A stretch of 64,000 nucleotides of DNA, taken from Rhodoferax sp. GTDB taxonomy: Bacteria; Pseudomonadota; Gammaproteobacteria; Burkholderiales; Burkholderiaceae_C. The stretch is from NCBI GenBank assembly GCA_024235935.1, contig JACKLL010000006.1:124001-188000 (forward strand), in the 5' to 3' direction. A program made the translations under genes and the position numbers. The notes beneath the pieces were generated by a model, which was given only the letters and a program-made list of their open reading frames with translations, was not told where the DNA came from and made no database searches. Below, piece by piece: positions 35,653 through 46,768 of this stretch; position 1 is the first letter of the stretch, and every line of letters starts with the position of its first letter.

Positions 35653-36191
35653 GCCTGCGCCGGCGCGACTGCCTGCTGGCACTGGCTGTTGCCGTGTGCC
35701 TCCCGGCCGCGCGCGCCGCCACGCCGCCCGAACTCGCTGGTCTGCTGCGCGGGGTCACCTTGCTGGGACACAAGCGATTCACGGTGTTTGGATTCGCGGT
35801 CTACGACGCCAGCCTGTGGGTGGAGCCCGGCTTCGACGCGCAGGATTACCCGCGCCACGGCTTTGCACTGGATCTGCTCTACCAGCGGGACTTCAGCAAT
35901 GCCGCCATCACCCGCCGTTCGATCGACGAGATGGAGCGCCTTGCCCCGCTGACCGACGAACGCCGCCAGACATGGAAGCAATGGCTGCAAACGGCATTCC
36001 CGGACGTCCGCAAAGGCGATCGCATCACCGGCATCCACCAGCCAGGCAAGGGCGCCGTGTTTCTGACCAACGGACGGCAGACCGGGCGCATCGACGACGC
36101 GGAATTCGCGCAGCGGTTCTTTGGTATCTGGCTGTCGCGCAACACCTCCGAGCCCGCGCTGCGACAGGCGCTGCTCGGATCCACGTCGTGA
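35649..36191 (+). CDS. Exported chalcone-isomerase-like protein
   Basis: 180 residues. The signal peptide is RRRDCLLALAVAVCLPAARA, cut before ATPPEL, so it is periplasmic. The body resembles the chalcone-isomerase-like family: LLGHKRFTVFGFAVYDASLWV, ALDLLYQRDFSNAAITRRSIDEM and FAQRFFGIWLSRNTSEPALRQALLG. Bacterial members bind fatty acids or have no known reaction; true chalcone isomerase activity is not expected. Cotranscribed, with the start overlapping the cfa stop. Confidence 0.85.
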   Translation: MSLRRRDCLLALAVAVCLPAARAATPPELAGLLRGVTLLGHKRFTVFGFAVYDASLWVEPGFDAQDYPRHGFALDLLYQRDFSNAAITRRSIDEMERLAPLTDERRQTWKQWLQTAFPDVRKGDRITGIHQPGKGAVFLTNGRQTGRIDDAEFAQRFFGIWLSRNTSEPALRQALLGSTS

Positions 36192-36200
36192 CCACGGTTC

Positions 36201-37478
36201 ATGCGAGCCATGCACAGTGACACGCCCATCTCGACCCGCCAGGGCCTGGCCTACGGCGCCATGGGCCTGCCGCTGGCGTTCGTCGCGCTGCCGCTGTATG
36301 TGATCCTTCCGAACCACTATGCCACCGCGTTCGGCATGCCGCTGGCCGCGCTGGGTCTGGTGCTGCTGGGTGCGCGGCTGCTTGATGCGGTCATCGACCC
36401 GTTCATCGGCCGCTGGTGCGACCGGCTGTTCGCCCGTTCCCCTCGGCAGATCCTGGTGATGGCGGCCTTCGCAGCCCTCGTGCTGGCCGCAGGGTTCGGG
36501 CTGCTGTTTTTCCCGGCCACACGGGAGCCGCAGCTGCTGCTGGTCTGGGCCTCGGTGTTTCTGGTCATCACCTACGCGGCGTACAGCGCACTGAGCGTGG
36601 CGCACCAGTCCTGGGGGGCGATGCTGGGCGGCGACGACATGCAGCGCAGCCGCATCGTGGCCTGGCGCGAAGGCCTCGCGCTGGTCGGTGTGGTGCTGGC
36701 CTCGGTGGCTCCGGTGGCCATCGGCCTGCCCGGCACCTGGATCCTGTTCAGCGCCTGCCTGGCTGTCGGCTGGCTGGCCTGGCGCCGTGCCCTGCGCCCG
36801 GTGGCGCTGCCGTCAGCGCAGCGCCACAACCTCTGGCGCCCCCTGCAAATGCCCCGGTTCCGCCGCCTGCTGGGCATCTTCGTGCTCAACGGCATCGCCA
36901 GCGCGATTCCTGCGACGCTGGTGCTGTTCTTCGTCCAGGACCGCCTGCAGGCGAGCCGCGCCCTGGAGCCGGTTTTCCTGGGAACCTATTTCGTCTGTGC
37001 AGCCGCCTCGATGCCGCTATGGCTGCAACTGGTGCGACGCATCGGCCTGACCCGCAGCTGGCTGTGCGGAATGCTGGTGGCGGTGACGGCCTTCGTATGG
37101 GCCGCGACGCTGGGTACGGGCGACACCGTGGCCTTCATCCTGGTCTGTGCGGCGTCCGGCGTGGCGCTGGGCACCGACCTGGCGCTGCCCGGCGCAATGC
37201 TGGCGGGCCTGATCGCGAATGCCGGCCATAGGGGCCATCTCGAGGGCGCCTACTTCGGCTGGTGGAACTTCGCCACCAAGCTCAACCTGGCCCTGGCGGC
37301 CGGCCTCGCCTTGCCCTTGCTGGCGCTGTTCGGCTATGCCCCTGGCGCACGTGACGCCGGTGCGCTGAACGCATTGACGATGGCGTACTGCCTGCTGCCC
37401 TGCCTGCTCAAGCTGGCAGCGGCCACATTGCTGTACCGGTACCACCGGCAGAGCGCCACCAGCGGCGAAGCCGCATGA
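36201..37478 (+). CDS. MFS carrier, glycoside/cation-symporter-like
   Basis: 425 residues, about 12 transmembrane segments. The loop between helices 2 and 3 reads RLLDAVIDPFIGRWCDRLF, the D-P-x-x-G-x-x-x-D signature of the GPH-like branch of the major facilitator superfamily. YSALSVAHQSWGAML and YFGWWNFATKLNLALAAG are also characteristic. The substrate is unknown. Position inside the lipid operon suggests a lipid precursor or signal molecule rather than a sugar. ATG 36201 is nine bases after the preceding stop; ATG 36210 is an alternative. Confidence 0.85.
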   Translation: MRAMHSDTPISTRQGLAYGAMGLPLAFVALPLYVILPNHYATAFGMPLAALGLVLLGARLLDAVIDPFIGRWCDRLFARSPRQILVMAAFAALVLAAGFGLLFFPATREPQLLLVWASVFLVITYAAYSALSVAHQSWGAMLGGDDMQRSRIVAWREGLALVGVVLASVAPVAIGLPGTWILFSACLAVGWLAWRRALRPVALPSAQRHNLWRPLQMPRFRRLLGIFVLNGIASAIPATLVLFFVQDRLQASRALEPVFLGTYFVCAAASMPLWLQLVRRIGLTRSWLCGMLVAVTAFVWAATLGTGDTVAFILVCAASGVALGTDLALPGAMLAGLIANAGHRGHLEGAYFGWWNFATKLNLALAAGLALPLLALFGYAPGARDAGALNALTMAYCLLPCLLKLAAATLLYRYHRQSATSGEAA

Positions 37479-37494
37479 ACACGAAGGACTTGCC

Positions 37495-38043
37495 ATGAAT
37501 CGACGACGAATCCTGTACGCGGCCGGCCTGCTGGCCGCCGGTACCACGACACTGGCCTTGACCGGGTGCGCGGCCCCCAAGGTCGGCGACTATGCGAGCG
37601 AGAAGCCGGTGCTCGACCTGCGCAAATACTTCAATGGCATCGTCGACGGCTATGGCATCTTCACCGACCGCGCCGGCAAGGTCGTCAAGCGGTTCACGGT
37701 GGTCATCCACTGCAGCTGGTCCGGCGATGACGGTGTGCTGGACGAGGACTTCCTGTACTCGGACGGGACCCGGCAAAAGCGCATCTGGCGCCTGCGGCAA
37801 CTGCCGGATGGCCGCTTCAGCGGCCGGGCCGATGACGTCGTCGGTGAGGCGCAGGGGGAACAGCGCGGCAATGCCCTGCACTGGACCTACACGCTGGCGC
37901 TGCCCGTCGATGGACGGGTCATCGACGTGCAGTTCGACGACTGGATGTACCTGATCGACGATCGCGTGATGCTCAACAAGGCAGAAATGCGCAAGTTCGG
38001 CATCCGGCTGGGCGAGGTCACCCTTTCCTTCACGAAACGCTGA
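37495..38043 (+). CDS. DUF3833 family lipoprotein
   Basis: 182 residues with a lipobox LTGC (Cys about 25) after a basic, hydrophobic leader, so it is a predicted envelope lipoprotein. The DUF3833 body: LDLRKYFNGIVDGYGIFTDRAGKVVKRFTV, DEDFLYSDG and DDWMYLIDDRVMLNKAEMRKFGI. No function is known. AAGGA stands seven bases before the ATG. The family occurs with SDR, MFS and cfa genes, as here. Confidence 0.88.
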   Translation: MNRRRILYAAGLLAAGTTTLALTGCAAPKVGDYASEKPVLDLRKYFNGIVDGYGIFTDRAGKVVKRFTVVIHCSWSGDDGVLDEDFLYSDGTRQKRIWRLRQLPDGRFSGRADDVVGEAQGEQRGNALHWTYTLALPVDGRVIDVQFDDWMYLIDDRVMLNKAEMRKFGIRLGEVTLSFTKR

Positions 38044-38080
38044 ACCATACGCCAGCCCCGACCACGAAAGAATCCGACCG

Positions 38081-38860
38081 ATGTCCCTGAATCCCCCGAT
38101 GACCCGCTGGAGCGGCAAGACCGTCTGGCTGGTCGGTGCCTCCAGCGGCATTGGCCGGGCGACCGCCGCCGCACTGCATGGACAGGGCGCCCGCGTGATC
38201 GTCTCGGCCCGCAATAGCCAGGCGCTGGAGCAGTTCACGCAAGAGCACCCGGGTGCGATCGCCCTGCCGCTGGATGTCACCGATGCGCAGGCGGTGCAGC
38301 ATGCCATGCAGAAGGTCTGCGACCTCGGCCCGCTGGACGGCATGGTGTACTGCGCCGGTCACTACACCGCCATGGATGCCGACGCGATCGACCTGCCCGA
38401 CATGCTGCGCCACGTCGACATCAACTATGTCGGTGCGCTGCAACTGCTGGGGGCAGTGTTGCCGCATATGCTCGCGCGCGGTCCGGATGCCGGCAGCTTC
38501 GTCAGCCTGGTCGGCAGCGTGGCAGGCTACGTCGGGCTGCCACGCAGCCTTGCCTACGGTCCGACCAAGGCGGCACTGATCAATCTGGCGCAGACGCTGT
38601 ACCTGGACCTGCGCGACAAAGGTGTGGCCGTGTCGATCATCAATCCGGGCTTCGTCGAAACCCCGCTGACGGCGCAGAACCGCTTTCATATGCCGGCCTT
38701 GCTGACGCCGCAGCAGGCGGCCAGCGAAATCCTGCGGGGCTGGGCGCGCGGCGCCTTCGAGATCCATTTCCCGAAGCGCTTCACGCTCGGCCTCAAGCTG
38801 CTGGCCCTGCTGCCCTGGCGGCTTTATTTCACGCTGGTCGGGCGGGTGACGCAGGCATGA
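38081..38860 (+). CDS. Short-chain dehydrogenase/reductase
   Basis: 259 residues. Cofactor motif VWLVGASSGIGRATAAAL at about 12-30, the NAG-equivalent YCAGHYT, catalytic Ser in SLVGSVAGYVG and the YGPTK pair (Tyr-x-x-x-Lys). All catalytic residues are present, so it should be an active NAD(P)-dependent oxidoreductase. The hydrophobic end (LLALLPWRLYFTLVG) may associate with membrane, consistent with a lipid substrate. Its stop overlaps the next gene as ATGA (38857-38860). Confidence 0.93.
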   Translation: MSLNPPMTRWSGKTVWLVGASSGIGRATAAALHGQGARVIVSARNSQALEQFTQEHPGAIALPLDVTDAQAVQHAMQKVCDLGPLDGMVYCAGHYTAMDADAIDLPDMLRHVDINYVGALQLLGAVLPHMLARGPDAGSFVSLVGSVAGYVGLPRSLAYGPTKAALINLAQTLYLDLRDKGVAVSIINPGFVETPLTAQNRFHMPALLTPQQAASEILRGWARGAFEIHFPKRFTLGLKLLALLPWRLYFTLVGRVTQA

Positions 38861-39345
38861 ACCGCACGACCGCCCGGCGGCCCGACACCGCCAGTCCCGG
38901 CGAGATGGACAGCGCCGCCACGACAACGCTGGCGCAGACGATCGCAACCTTCGAATCGCTGACGCCGGCATCGGTTTGCGAACTGGGGCGCATCTACGCA
39001 CCCGATGCGCGCTTCATCGACCCGTTCAACGACGTCCGGGGGCTGGCGCAGGTGCAGGCCGTCTTTCGCCACATGTTCGAGACACTGGAGCAACCCCGCT
39101 TCGTCGTCACCGGCCAGGTGGTCGATGGGGACCAGTGCTTTCTGCTGTGGAATTTTCACTTTCGCTTCCGGGCCTTCCGGCGCGACACGGCACAAACGAT
39201 TGCCGGCACCAGCCATCTGCGCTTCGACACGCACGGGCGGATCACGCTGCATCAGGATTACTGGGATGCTGCCCACGGCCTGTACCAGAAGATGCCGGTG
39301 GTCGGCGCCTTGATGCGCTGGTTGCGCCGCCGCGCCAACAGCTGA
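38857..39345 (+). CDS. NTF2/SnoaL-like protein
   Basis: 162 residues; a cone-shaped NTF2-like fold is suggested by the pattern LGRIYAPDARFIDPFNDVRGLAQVQAVFRHMF, CFLLWNFHFRF, IAGTSHLRFDTHGRITLHQDYWD. Such proteins are either small enzymes (isomerases, cyclases) or binding proteins; no catalytic set can be named. It is the last gene of the operon, coupled to the SDR by a 4-bp overlap and followed by a hairpin. Confidence 0.8.
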   Translation: MNRTTARRPDTASPGEMDSAATTTLAQTIATFESLTPASVCELGRIYAPDARFIDPFNDVRGLAQVQAVFRHMFETLEQPRFVVTGQVVDGDQCFLLWNFHFRFRAFRRDTAQTIAGTSHLRFDTHGRITLHQDYWDAAHGLYQKMPVVGALMRWLRRRANS

Positions 39346-39347
39346 TC

Positions 39348-39384
39348 CCGCTCCGCCGGCACGGCCGTGCCTGTGCGGGAGCGG
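39348..39384. terminator. Nested hairpin between convergent transcription units
   Basis: CCGCTCC (39348-39354) pairs with GGAGCGG (39378-39384), enclosing a perfect 14-bp palindrome (39358-39371). It separates the lipid operon from the convergent GST gene and could stop transcription both ways, although no T tract is present. Confidence 0.5.
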
Positions 39385-39390
39385 CTGCCT

Positions 39391-41509
<2,119 letters not shown>

Positions 41510-41521
41510 GCATCGCTGTCC

Positions 41522-42082
41522 ATGGCCCTCAAATCCACGGTCTTTCGGGCCCACCTGCAGATTGCCGACATCGACAATGCCTACTACGCCGACCATGCGC
41601 TGACGCTGGCACGCCATCCAAGCGAAACCGACGAGCGCATGATGGTGCGGCTGGTCGCGCTGGCGCTGCAGGCCTACAAGCTGCAGTCGGTGTGCAACGG
41701 CGACGCGACGCTGGCCTTCGGCGCCGGTCTGTCCGACCCGGACGAACCGGATGTCTGGCTGCGGGATTTCACCGGCCAGACCCGGCTCTGGATCGAGGTC
41801 GGTCAGCCCGAGGAAAAGCCGCTGCTAAAGGCCTGCGGCAAGGCCGACGAGGTGGTGCTGTACTGCTTCAGCCACGCAGCCGAGATCTGGTGGCGCGGCA
41901 TCGAGAACAAGCTCTCGCGTCTGCGCAATCTGAGCGTATACCGCCTGCCGGCCGCACAGTCGCAGTCGCTGGTGGCGCTGGCGCAGCGCAGCATGCAATT
42001 GCAGGCCACCGTGCAGGAGGGCGCCCTGACCCTGGGTGACGAGAAGCACAGCGTCACACTCGAGCCGCTGCGCTGGAAATAG
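41522..42082 (+). CDS. yaeQ: YaeQ family protein
   Basis: 186 residues beginning MALKSTVFRAHLQIADIDNAYYADHALTLARHPSETDERMMVRL, the YaeQ hallmark, and continuing with WIEVGQPEEKPLLKACGKADEVVLYCF. The fold is related to PD-(D/E)XK nucleases, but no activity is established. Twelve bp downstream of purB. Its stop codon directly abuts the stop of the convergent DUF3717-DUF1289 gene with no spacer. Confidence 0.93.
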   Translation: MALKSTVFRAHLQIADIDNAYYADHALTLARHPSETDERMMVRLVALALQAYKLQSVCNGDATLAFGAGLSDPDEPDVWLRDFTGQTRLWIEVGQPEEKPLLKACGKADEVVLYCFSHAAEIWWRGIENKLSRLRNLSVYRLPAAQSQSLVALAQRSMQLQATVQEGALTLGDEKHSVTLEPLRWK

Positions 42083-42508
42083 TCAGGCGTCCCGCGTCTG
42101 GCGGCGTTCGGCCGCCCGCTCGGCATAACGGTTGAAGCGCCAGGCCGTGCCCTCCAGGCTGATCCGCCGCCAGGTTGCGCGCTTTTCGGCGGGTCGCATG
42201 TCGGTCCAGTGCTGCACCTCCTCGAAGCTGCGCCCACAACCCTTGCACATCGCGTCGCCCTGGCTGGTCGAGCAGATCGCAATGCACGGCGTGTCGGGGG
42301 TCGATGCGTACCAGTCCATCCAGGCGGCCAGGGCCTCTTTCGGAAACGAGAACTCGTCGGCCAATGTCTCGTGGTGGTACACCATCAGCGCATAGACCTC
42401 GGCCAGCGCCCGTACCTCGGGAGACAAGGTCACGCCATCGGGCGAGGGTTTCTTCTCGCGCCAGTGGTTGATGGCCGACTCGATATCGGTGATGTGAATA
42501 CCTGTCAT
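42083..42508 (-). CDS. DUF3717-DUF1289 fusion protein
   Basis: 141 residues. The N-terminal 60 residues (TGIHITDIESAINHWREKKPS, then LAEVYALMVYH) match DUF3717. The C-terminal part (TPDTPCIAICSTSQGDAMCKGCGRSFEEVQHW) matches DUF1289, a small cysteine-rich Fe-S or metal-binding-like domain with four cysteines. The two families are usually separate genes. Role unknown. ATG 42508 opens directly into the DUF3717 start; no strong ribosome site. Confidence 0.8.
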   Translation of the reverse strand: MTGIHITDIESAINHWREKKPSPDGVTLSPEVRALAEVYALMVYHHETLADEFSFPKEALAAWMDWYASTPDTPCIAICSTSQGDAMCKGCGRSFEEVQHWTDMRPAEKRATWRRISLEGTAWRFNRYAERAAERRQTRDA

Positions 42509-42573
42509 GGAAATGGTCTGCAACCCGCGATCTTGCCACGGCCGCACAAGTCCTTGTCCGGCGCCGGCAATGG

Positions 42574-42587
42574 TATGCTGGCGCGGC
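42574..42587 (+). promoter_or_regulatory. Candidate -10 element upstream of the holin-like gene
   Basis: TATGCT at 42574-42579 is followed by eight bases and the ATG at 42588. A transcript starting seven bases after the hexamer would carry almost no leader. No Shine-Dalgarno is visible. Confidence 0.3.
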
Positions 42588-42941
42588 ATGAAACTGATTG
42601 TCAAATGGTTGCTGAGTGCCAGTGCCCTGCTGCTGCTGACCGGCATCTACAGCGGCGTCGCCGTCTCGAGCTTCGGCAGCGCCCTGATTGCCGCCTTCGT
42701 GATCGGCCTGTTCAACACCGTGCTGCGCCCGATCCTCGTGGTGCTGACCTTGCCGGTCACCGTGGTCACGCTCGGGCTGTTCCTGTTCATCATCAACGCG
42801 TTGATGTTCTGGGCCGCGTCCGGTGTTCTGGACGGGTTTTCCGTCACCGGCTTTGGTGCGGCGCTGATCGGCTCGCTGATCTACTCGGTGCTCGGCCTGC
42901 TGATCGAGTCAGCGCTCGAGCGCCTGTTCCCGCAACAGTAG
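42588..42941 (+). CDS. Phage-holin-4_2-type (YvlD family) small membrane protein
   Basis: 117 residues with about four transmembrane helices: IVKWLLSASALLLLTGIY, ALIAAFVIGLFNTVL, ILVVLTLPVTVVTLGLFLFIINALMFWAA and ALIGSLIYSVLGLLI. NTVLRPILVVLTLPVTVVTLGLFLF is the family core. Despite its name the family is chromosomal and not tied to phage; the function is unknown. The last 33 bp overlap the convergent M48 protease gene. Confidence 0.88.
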   Translation: MKLIVKWLLSASALLLLTGIYSGVAVSSFGSALIAAFVIGLFNTVLRPILVVLTLPVTVVTLGLFLFIINALMFWAASGVLDGFSVTGFGAALIGSLIYSVLGLLIESALERLFPQQ

Positions 42942-44495
42942 CTGCACCTGACGGGCCCGGGTGTCGATGATCGATGCCTCGATATGGTCGACACCGGCGC
43001 CGCCTGCGCTGTCGCGCACCACGGCCTGCGCCGCCTTGAACCGGTCCATCGCCGCCGCATAGTCGAGCAAGGCAACCTGTGCCTCGGCCTCGGCCCGGAT
43101 GCCACGCAGCACCTGCCCCTGCGCGAGATTCGCCCGCCCCAGCATCTGCCAAGCCGTGGCATCGCGCGGATGCGCAACCGTCCAGGTCTGCAGGGCCGAG
43201 GCCGCCTTCGCGGCCTGTCCATCACGCAACCATACCTGGGCCATCAGAAGCAGCTCCGCGCGACCGGACGGAGCGATCTCGGGCGCCGACTGGCCCGACA
43301 TCAGCGCCAGTTCGATGTCCAGCAGACTCGCCAGCCGGCGTGCCGCCGGATCGTCCTTGACCGGCTCCGCGAGTTTGCGCGCCCAGCTTGTCGCAGCGCT
43401 GAAATCGCGCATCTGCGCCGACGCCAATGCCGCCGCGTAAAGAATCTCGACCTGCGCGGGCACCGGCAGCTCGTCCCGTCGCGGAGCCTGCGCCTGGGTC
43501 ACCATGGCGCGCAGGGCATCGATGGTCATGTAGTTGGACAGCACGCGGGAACGGGCTCGGATCATGGCGTGGTCCAGCTTCATCGGCGGCACGGCATCGC
43601 CGGTCACGCCCAGTGGCAGGCGCCCCCGGATGTCGGCGATGCGCTCGGACGTGAGCGGGTGGCTGCGCAGGTACGGAAAAGCGCCGTTGTCGTTCAGGCG
43701 CGATGCCGCCTGCAGCTTGTCGAACATCGAAGCAAAGCCCTGCGGTTCGAAGCCGGCATCGCTCATGACGCCGAACCCGACCCGATCGGCCTCGCGCTCC
43801 ATGTCGCGCGAGAAGTTGAGCTGGTTCTGCATCGCAACCGCCTGGCCTCCGGTGAACAGCGCACCGGCGGCGTCGGGGCTCTTGCTGGCGGCGAGCGCAC
43901 CGAGAATCATGGCGCCGATCACCCACGGCGTCTGCGCGTTCTGCTGCGTGGTCAGGCGCGAGATATGGCGCTGCGTGACGTGGCTGAGTTCGTGGCCCAG
44001 CACCGAGGCCAGCTCATCGCGATTGGACACCACCGCGATCAGGCCCAGGTGCAATCCCAGGTAGCCGCCCGGCAAGGCGAAGGCGTTGACGCTGCGGTCG
44101 CGACCCATCATGACCTGCCACGCAAAGCGCTGCTGCAGTTCATCCGACATTTCGCCGCGCTGGCGTGCCGCCGCCAGCAAGGGCTGCCAGATACCGTCCA
44201 CATATTCGGCCAGCACCGGGTCGTCGATGTAGTCCGGGTCGCGGAAGATCTCGCGTGCAATACGGTCGCCCAGCCGGCGCTCGGCGCTGGCGGTCAACTC
44301 GCTGGCATCGCCCATGCCCGGCAACTGGCTGGCCGTGGACCGTGTGGCGCCAGGCAACGGGCTGGTGCTGCCTTGCTGTGCCAATACCGGCGCACAGGCC
44401 ATCTGGAGCGCAAGCACGGCGACCTGCAGGCTGCGCCCACGAGCCACCAACGCGCTAAGCGTGGACGGGCGTCGAGGGCGGAAAGGCTGTGGCAT
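42909..44495 (-). CDS. Periplasmic M48 metalloprotease with C-terminal repeats (BepA-like)
   Basis: 528 residues from ATG 44495. The signal peptide ends ACAPVLAQ. The zinc site is [10 protein letters not shown] (HExxH), with the third ligand in [11 protein letters not shown]. The preceding [17 protein letters not shown] is the family's substrate-cleft strand. After about residue 320, TPR-like helical repeats follow ([39 protein letters not shown]). The architecture is that of BepA/YfgC, which checks outer-membrane protein assembly. Divergent from moaC. Confidence 0.92.
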   Translation of the reverse strand: MPQPFRPRRPSTLSALVARGRSLQVAVLALQMACAPVLAQQGSTSPLPGATRSTASQLPGMGDASELTASAERRLGDRIAREIFRDPDYIDDPVLAEYVDGIWQPLLAAARQRGEMSDELQQRFAWQVMMGRDRSVNAFALPGGYLGLHLGLIAVVSNRDELASVLGHELSHVTQRHISRLTTQQNAQTPWVIGAMILGALAASKSPDAAGALFTGGQAVAMQNQLNFSRDMEREADRVGFGVMSDAGFEPQGFASMFDKLQAASRLNDNGAFPYLRSHPLTSERIADIRGRLPLGVTGDAVPPMKLDHAMIRARSRVLSNYMTIDALRAMVTQAQAPRRDELPVPAQVEILYAAALASAQMRDFSAATSWARKLAEPVKDDPAARRLASLLDIELALMSGQSAPEIAPSGRAELLLMAQVWLRDGQAAKAASALQTWTVAHPRDATAWQMLGRANLAQGQVLRGIRAEAEAQVALLDYAAAMDRFKAAQAVVRDSAGGAGVDHIEASIIDTRARQVQLLLREQALER

Positions 44496-44606
44496 GGTCG
44501 TATGATGCAGCACGCAGGCAAATGGTTCGTGAAGTACGGGTATCCAGTTGCATCCGACCAAGCACCCTGCCTGCCGGAAAACCTCTTATCGCATCCCATC
44601 ACCGCA

Positions 44607-45095
44607 ATGAACACCCTGACCCATTTTGACGCACAAGGCCAGGCCCACATGGTCGATGTCGCGGCCAAGGCCAGCACGCACCGTACCGCCATCGCCGGTG
44701 GCCGCATCGACATGCATGCCGCGACGCTGGCCATCATTGAATCGGGCACCGCCAAGAAAGGCGATGTGCTCGGCATCGCCCGCATCGCCGGCATCCAGGC
44801 CGCCAAGAAAACCAGCGACCTGATCCCCCTGTGCCACCCGCTCGCACTCACACGGGTGGCCATCGAATTCGAGACCGTGCAGGCCGACGCCACACACCCC
44901 GCCAACATCATCTGCCGCGCCACGGTGGAGACCGTCGGCCCGACCGGCGTCGAAATGGAAGCCCTGACCGCCGTCCAGGTCGCGCTGCTGACCATCTACG
45001 ACATGTGCAAGGCGGTGGACCGCGGCATGACGATGTCGGACATCAAGCTGCTGCAGAAACATGGGGGGCAGTCGGGGAGTTTCATCGCGGGGTGA
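44607..45095 (+). CDS. moaC: Cyclic pyranopterin monophosphate synthase
   Basis: 162 residues. Second step of molybdopterin synthesis, after MoaA. Family motifs: [70 protein letters not shown] (active-site Asp/Lys in the last). Length is normal. No other moa gene is adjacent. Convergent with the downstream PglL-like gene. Confidence 0.97.
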   Translation: MNTLTHFDAQGQAHMVDVAAKASTHRTAIAGGRIDMHAATLAIIESGTAKKGDVLGIARIAGIQAAKKTSDLIPLCHPLALTRVAIEFETVQADATHPANIICRATVETVGPTGVEMEALTAVQVALLTIYDMCKAVDRGMTMSDIKLLQKHGGQSGSFIAG

Positions 45096-45112
45096 ATCCG
45101 AACGCGACGCGT

Positions 45113-45133
45113 GCCACTCAGGGGTCGAGTGGC
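45113..45133. terminator. Hairpin between moaC and convergent PglL-like gene
   Basis: GCCACTC (45113-45119) pairs with GAGTGGC (45127-45133) around a seven-base loop. It overlaps the stop codon of the ligase gene and lies 17 bp after moaC. Possible two-way terminator without T tract. Confidence 0.35.
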
Positions 45134-46755
45134 GGGAGTTCGGGCAGCGAGGCGTGCGTGCTGCTGGATTTCCATCGCGCATATTCAGCGGGAAAGGCAC
45201 GACGGAATCGCAGCATGTAGTAAGCGGCATCGCCCATGCGCCCCAGCACCAGATCGCTGTCGATGAGTTTCTCGACCACCCGGGCCTCGGGCGAGAAATG
45301 TAGCAATTGCCGCGCCAGCGCATTCAGTGTCTGCGCGTTGTCCGGCGTCACGGTCGACAGGGTCAATACGGCGAATTGGACCTGGTTGCGGAAAAGCCAG
45401 GAGTCCTGCACCTTACCCAAGGGGTCGTCGCGATAAGCGCTCGAACGCAGGGATGGGGCCTTGTACACTTGGCTGACGCGGTGATAGTCCCAGGCGGCAT
45501 ATGTCAGTGCTACCAAGGACAAGGCCGCGCCAGCGAGCACCAGAGCCGGCGAGCCAGGTCCCCGCTGACGCGCCTGATCCGTCCCGGCCGACCCGTCGTC
45601 TGCGCCCGCCACCATCGCGGCCGTAGGACGGGTGCGCCAGAGCATCCAGATGGCGAGCCCCGTCGCGATCTGGAACGGCCCGTACCACAGCGGATACTCC
45701 AGCATGCTGTGCAGGCCGATCATGGCCAGCACGGCCCAGGCCATTTGCCGAGCCGGCACGGTTTCGCGCCAGGGTTTGGCCCGCAGCACCCAGAACGCCA
45801 AGCTGCCGCACAGTAGCACTGCCAACGGAATACCCCACACGACGGCAAGATGCAACGGCAGGTTGTGTGCGTTGTCCAGGATGTCGCAGAAGCGTCCCGC
45901 CGGGTATAAGGTCATGAAGTGGGCATAGGACACCTCGCCCCAGCCCCAGCCCCACCAGGGCTTCTGGGCAATCAGGTGCAGCACGTTCTGCCACAACAGC
46001 ACGCGACCGGCGCAGGCCAGCTCGGGGCTGCGGAACCGGGACCCCAGGCCATCCGTAAACGGATCGCGGCCGATCAGCATCGGCAGCGCCATCGAAGCGA
46101 CAACATAGGCCAGCACTGCCGCGACAAACACCCAATTGCTGGAACGCGGCAGGTTTGCCCGCCATACCAGCAGCAACAGACCCAAAGTCACCAGCTGAAA
46201 CAAGCCGGTACGTGACAACGTGGCGGCATTGGCGGCTGCCAGCGCCAGCGCCGTCGCCGCCGCCAGCACAACCGTCGGCCATGCCGCGGCATGGCTGCCT
46301 GAACGCTGTTGGCGGTTGTCGGCATCAAGCTGCCAACCGGGTTTGCCCGCGACGAGGTAAAACATCGCCACGGCAAGGCCGATGTTGACCAGGGTGGCGA
46401 AATGGTTGCGCTGGCGCAGATTGCCAAACGCTTCGCCCAGTGGCGCAATGTTGACCCATGGTTGCAGATCCGGGCTGACACCGAAATACTGCACAAAGGC
46501 AATGCCGCTGCTCAGCAGTGCGGCCAACATCCAGCCCCAGCTTGACGCCTGTGACAGCCTGGAACGCATCAGCGTAGCCAGTACCACCAGCACGATGGCA
46601 CTTGCTGCCGACACCAGCCACGGCAGGACGGACGCCGTCGGGCCGCCGGCAAGGGGCCAAAGCCATGGGAGCGCAATACACAACGCAATCGCCGGCGTGC
46701 TCTGTGCGGCTCCCGGCAGACCAGGCACGTCTGCTGATGTCGACAGCGAATTCAC
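45118..46755 (-). CDS. PglL/Wzy-type O-oligosaccharyltransferase, second copy
   Basis: 545 residues from GTG 46755 (13 bp after the first copy's stop; a TTG at 46794 would instead overlap it). About ten transmembrane helices. Motifs of the O-antigen ligase/PglL family: FGNLRQRNHFATLVNIGLAVAM, LSRTGLFQLVTLGLLLLVWR, a periplasmic loop with PWWGWGWGEVSYAHF, then NAHNLPLHLAVVWGIPLAV with the conserved His. It transfers a lipid-linked glycan to protein Ser/Thr in the periplasm. Close to the pilin gene, so pilin is the likely acceptor. The N-H-F-A motif replaces N-Q-L-A of the first copy. Confidence 0.85.
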   Translation of the reverse strand: MNSLSTSADVPGLPGAAQSTPAIALCIALPWLWPLAGGPTASVLPWLVSAASAIVLVVLATLMRSRLSQASSWGWMLAALLSSGIAFVQYFGVSPDLQPWVNIAPLGEAFGNLRQRNHFATLVNIGLAVAMFYLVAGKPGWQLDADNRQQRSGSHAAAWPTVVLAAATALALAAANAATLSRTGLFQLVTLGLLLLVWRANLPRSSNWVFVAAVLAYVVASMALPMLIGRDPFTDGLGSRFRSPELACAGRVLLWQNVLHLIAQKPWWGWGWGEVSYAHFMTLYPAGRFCDILDNAHNLPLHLAVVWGIPLAVLLCGSLAFWVLRAKPWRETVPARQMAWAVLAMIGLHSMLEYPLWYGPFQIATGLAIWMLWRTRPTAAMVAGADDGSAGTDQARQRGPGSPALVLAGAALSLVALTYAAWDYHRVSQVYKAPSLRSSAYRDDPLGKVQDSWLFRNQVQFAVLTLSTVTPDNAQTLNALARQLLHFSPEARVVEKLIDSDLVLGRMGDAAYYMLRFRRAFPAEYARWKSSSTHASLPELPPLDP

Positions 46756-46768
46756 CTGAGATCGCAGA

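Noticed and set aside
35649..36191. Flavonoid pathway enzyme (chalcone isomerase)
   Set aside because: It has a signal peptide and sits in a bacterial lipid operon; only fold-level similarity to chalcone isomerase is expected.
42588..42941. Prophage remnant because of the holin-like family name
   Set aside because: The Phage_holin_4_2 family is a common chromosomal membrane family; no phage genes are nearby.
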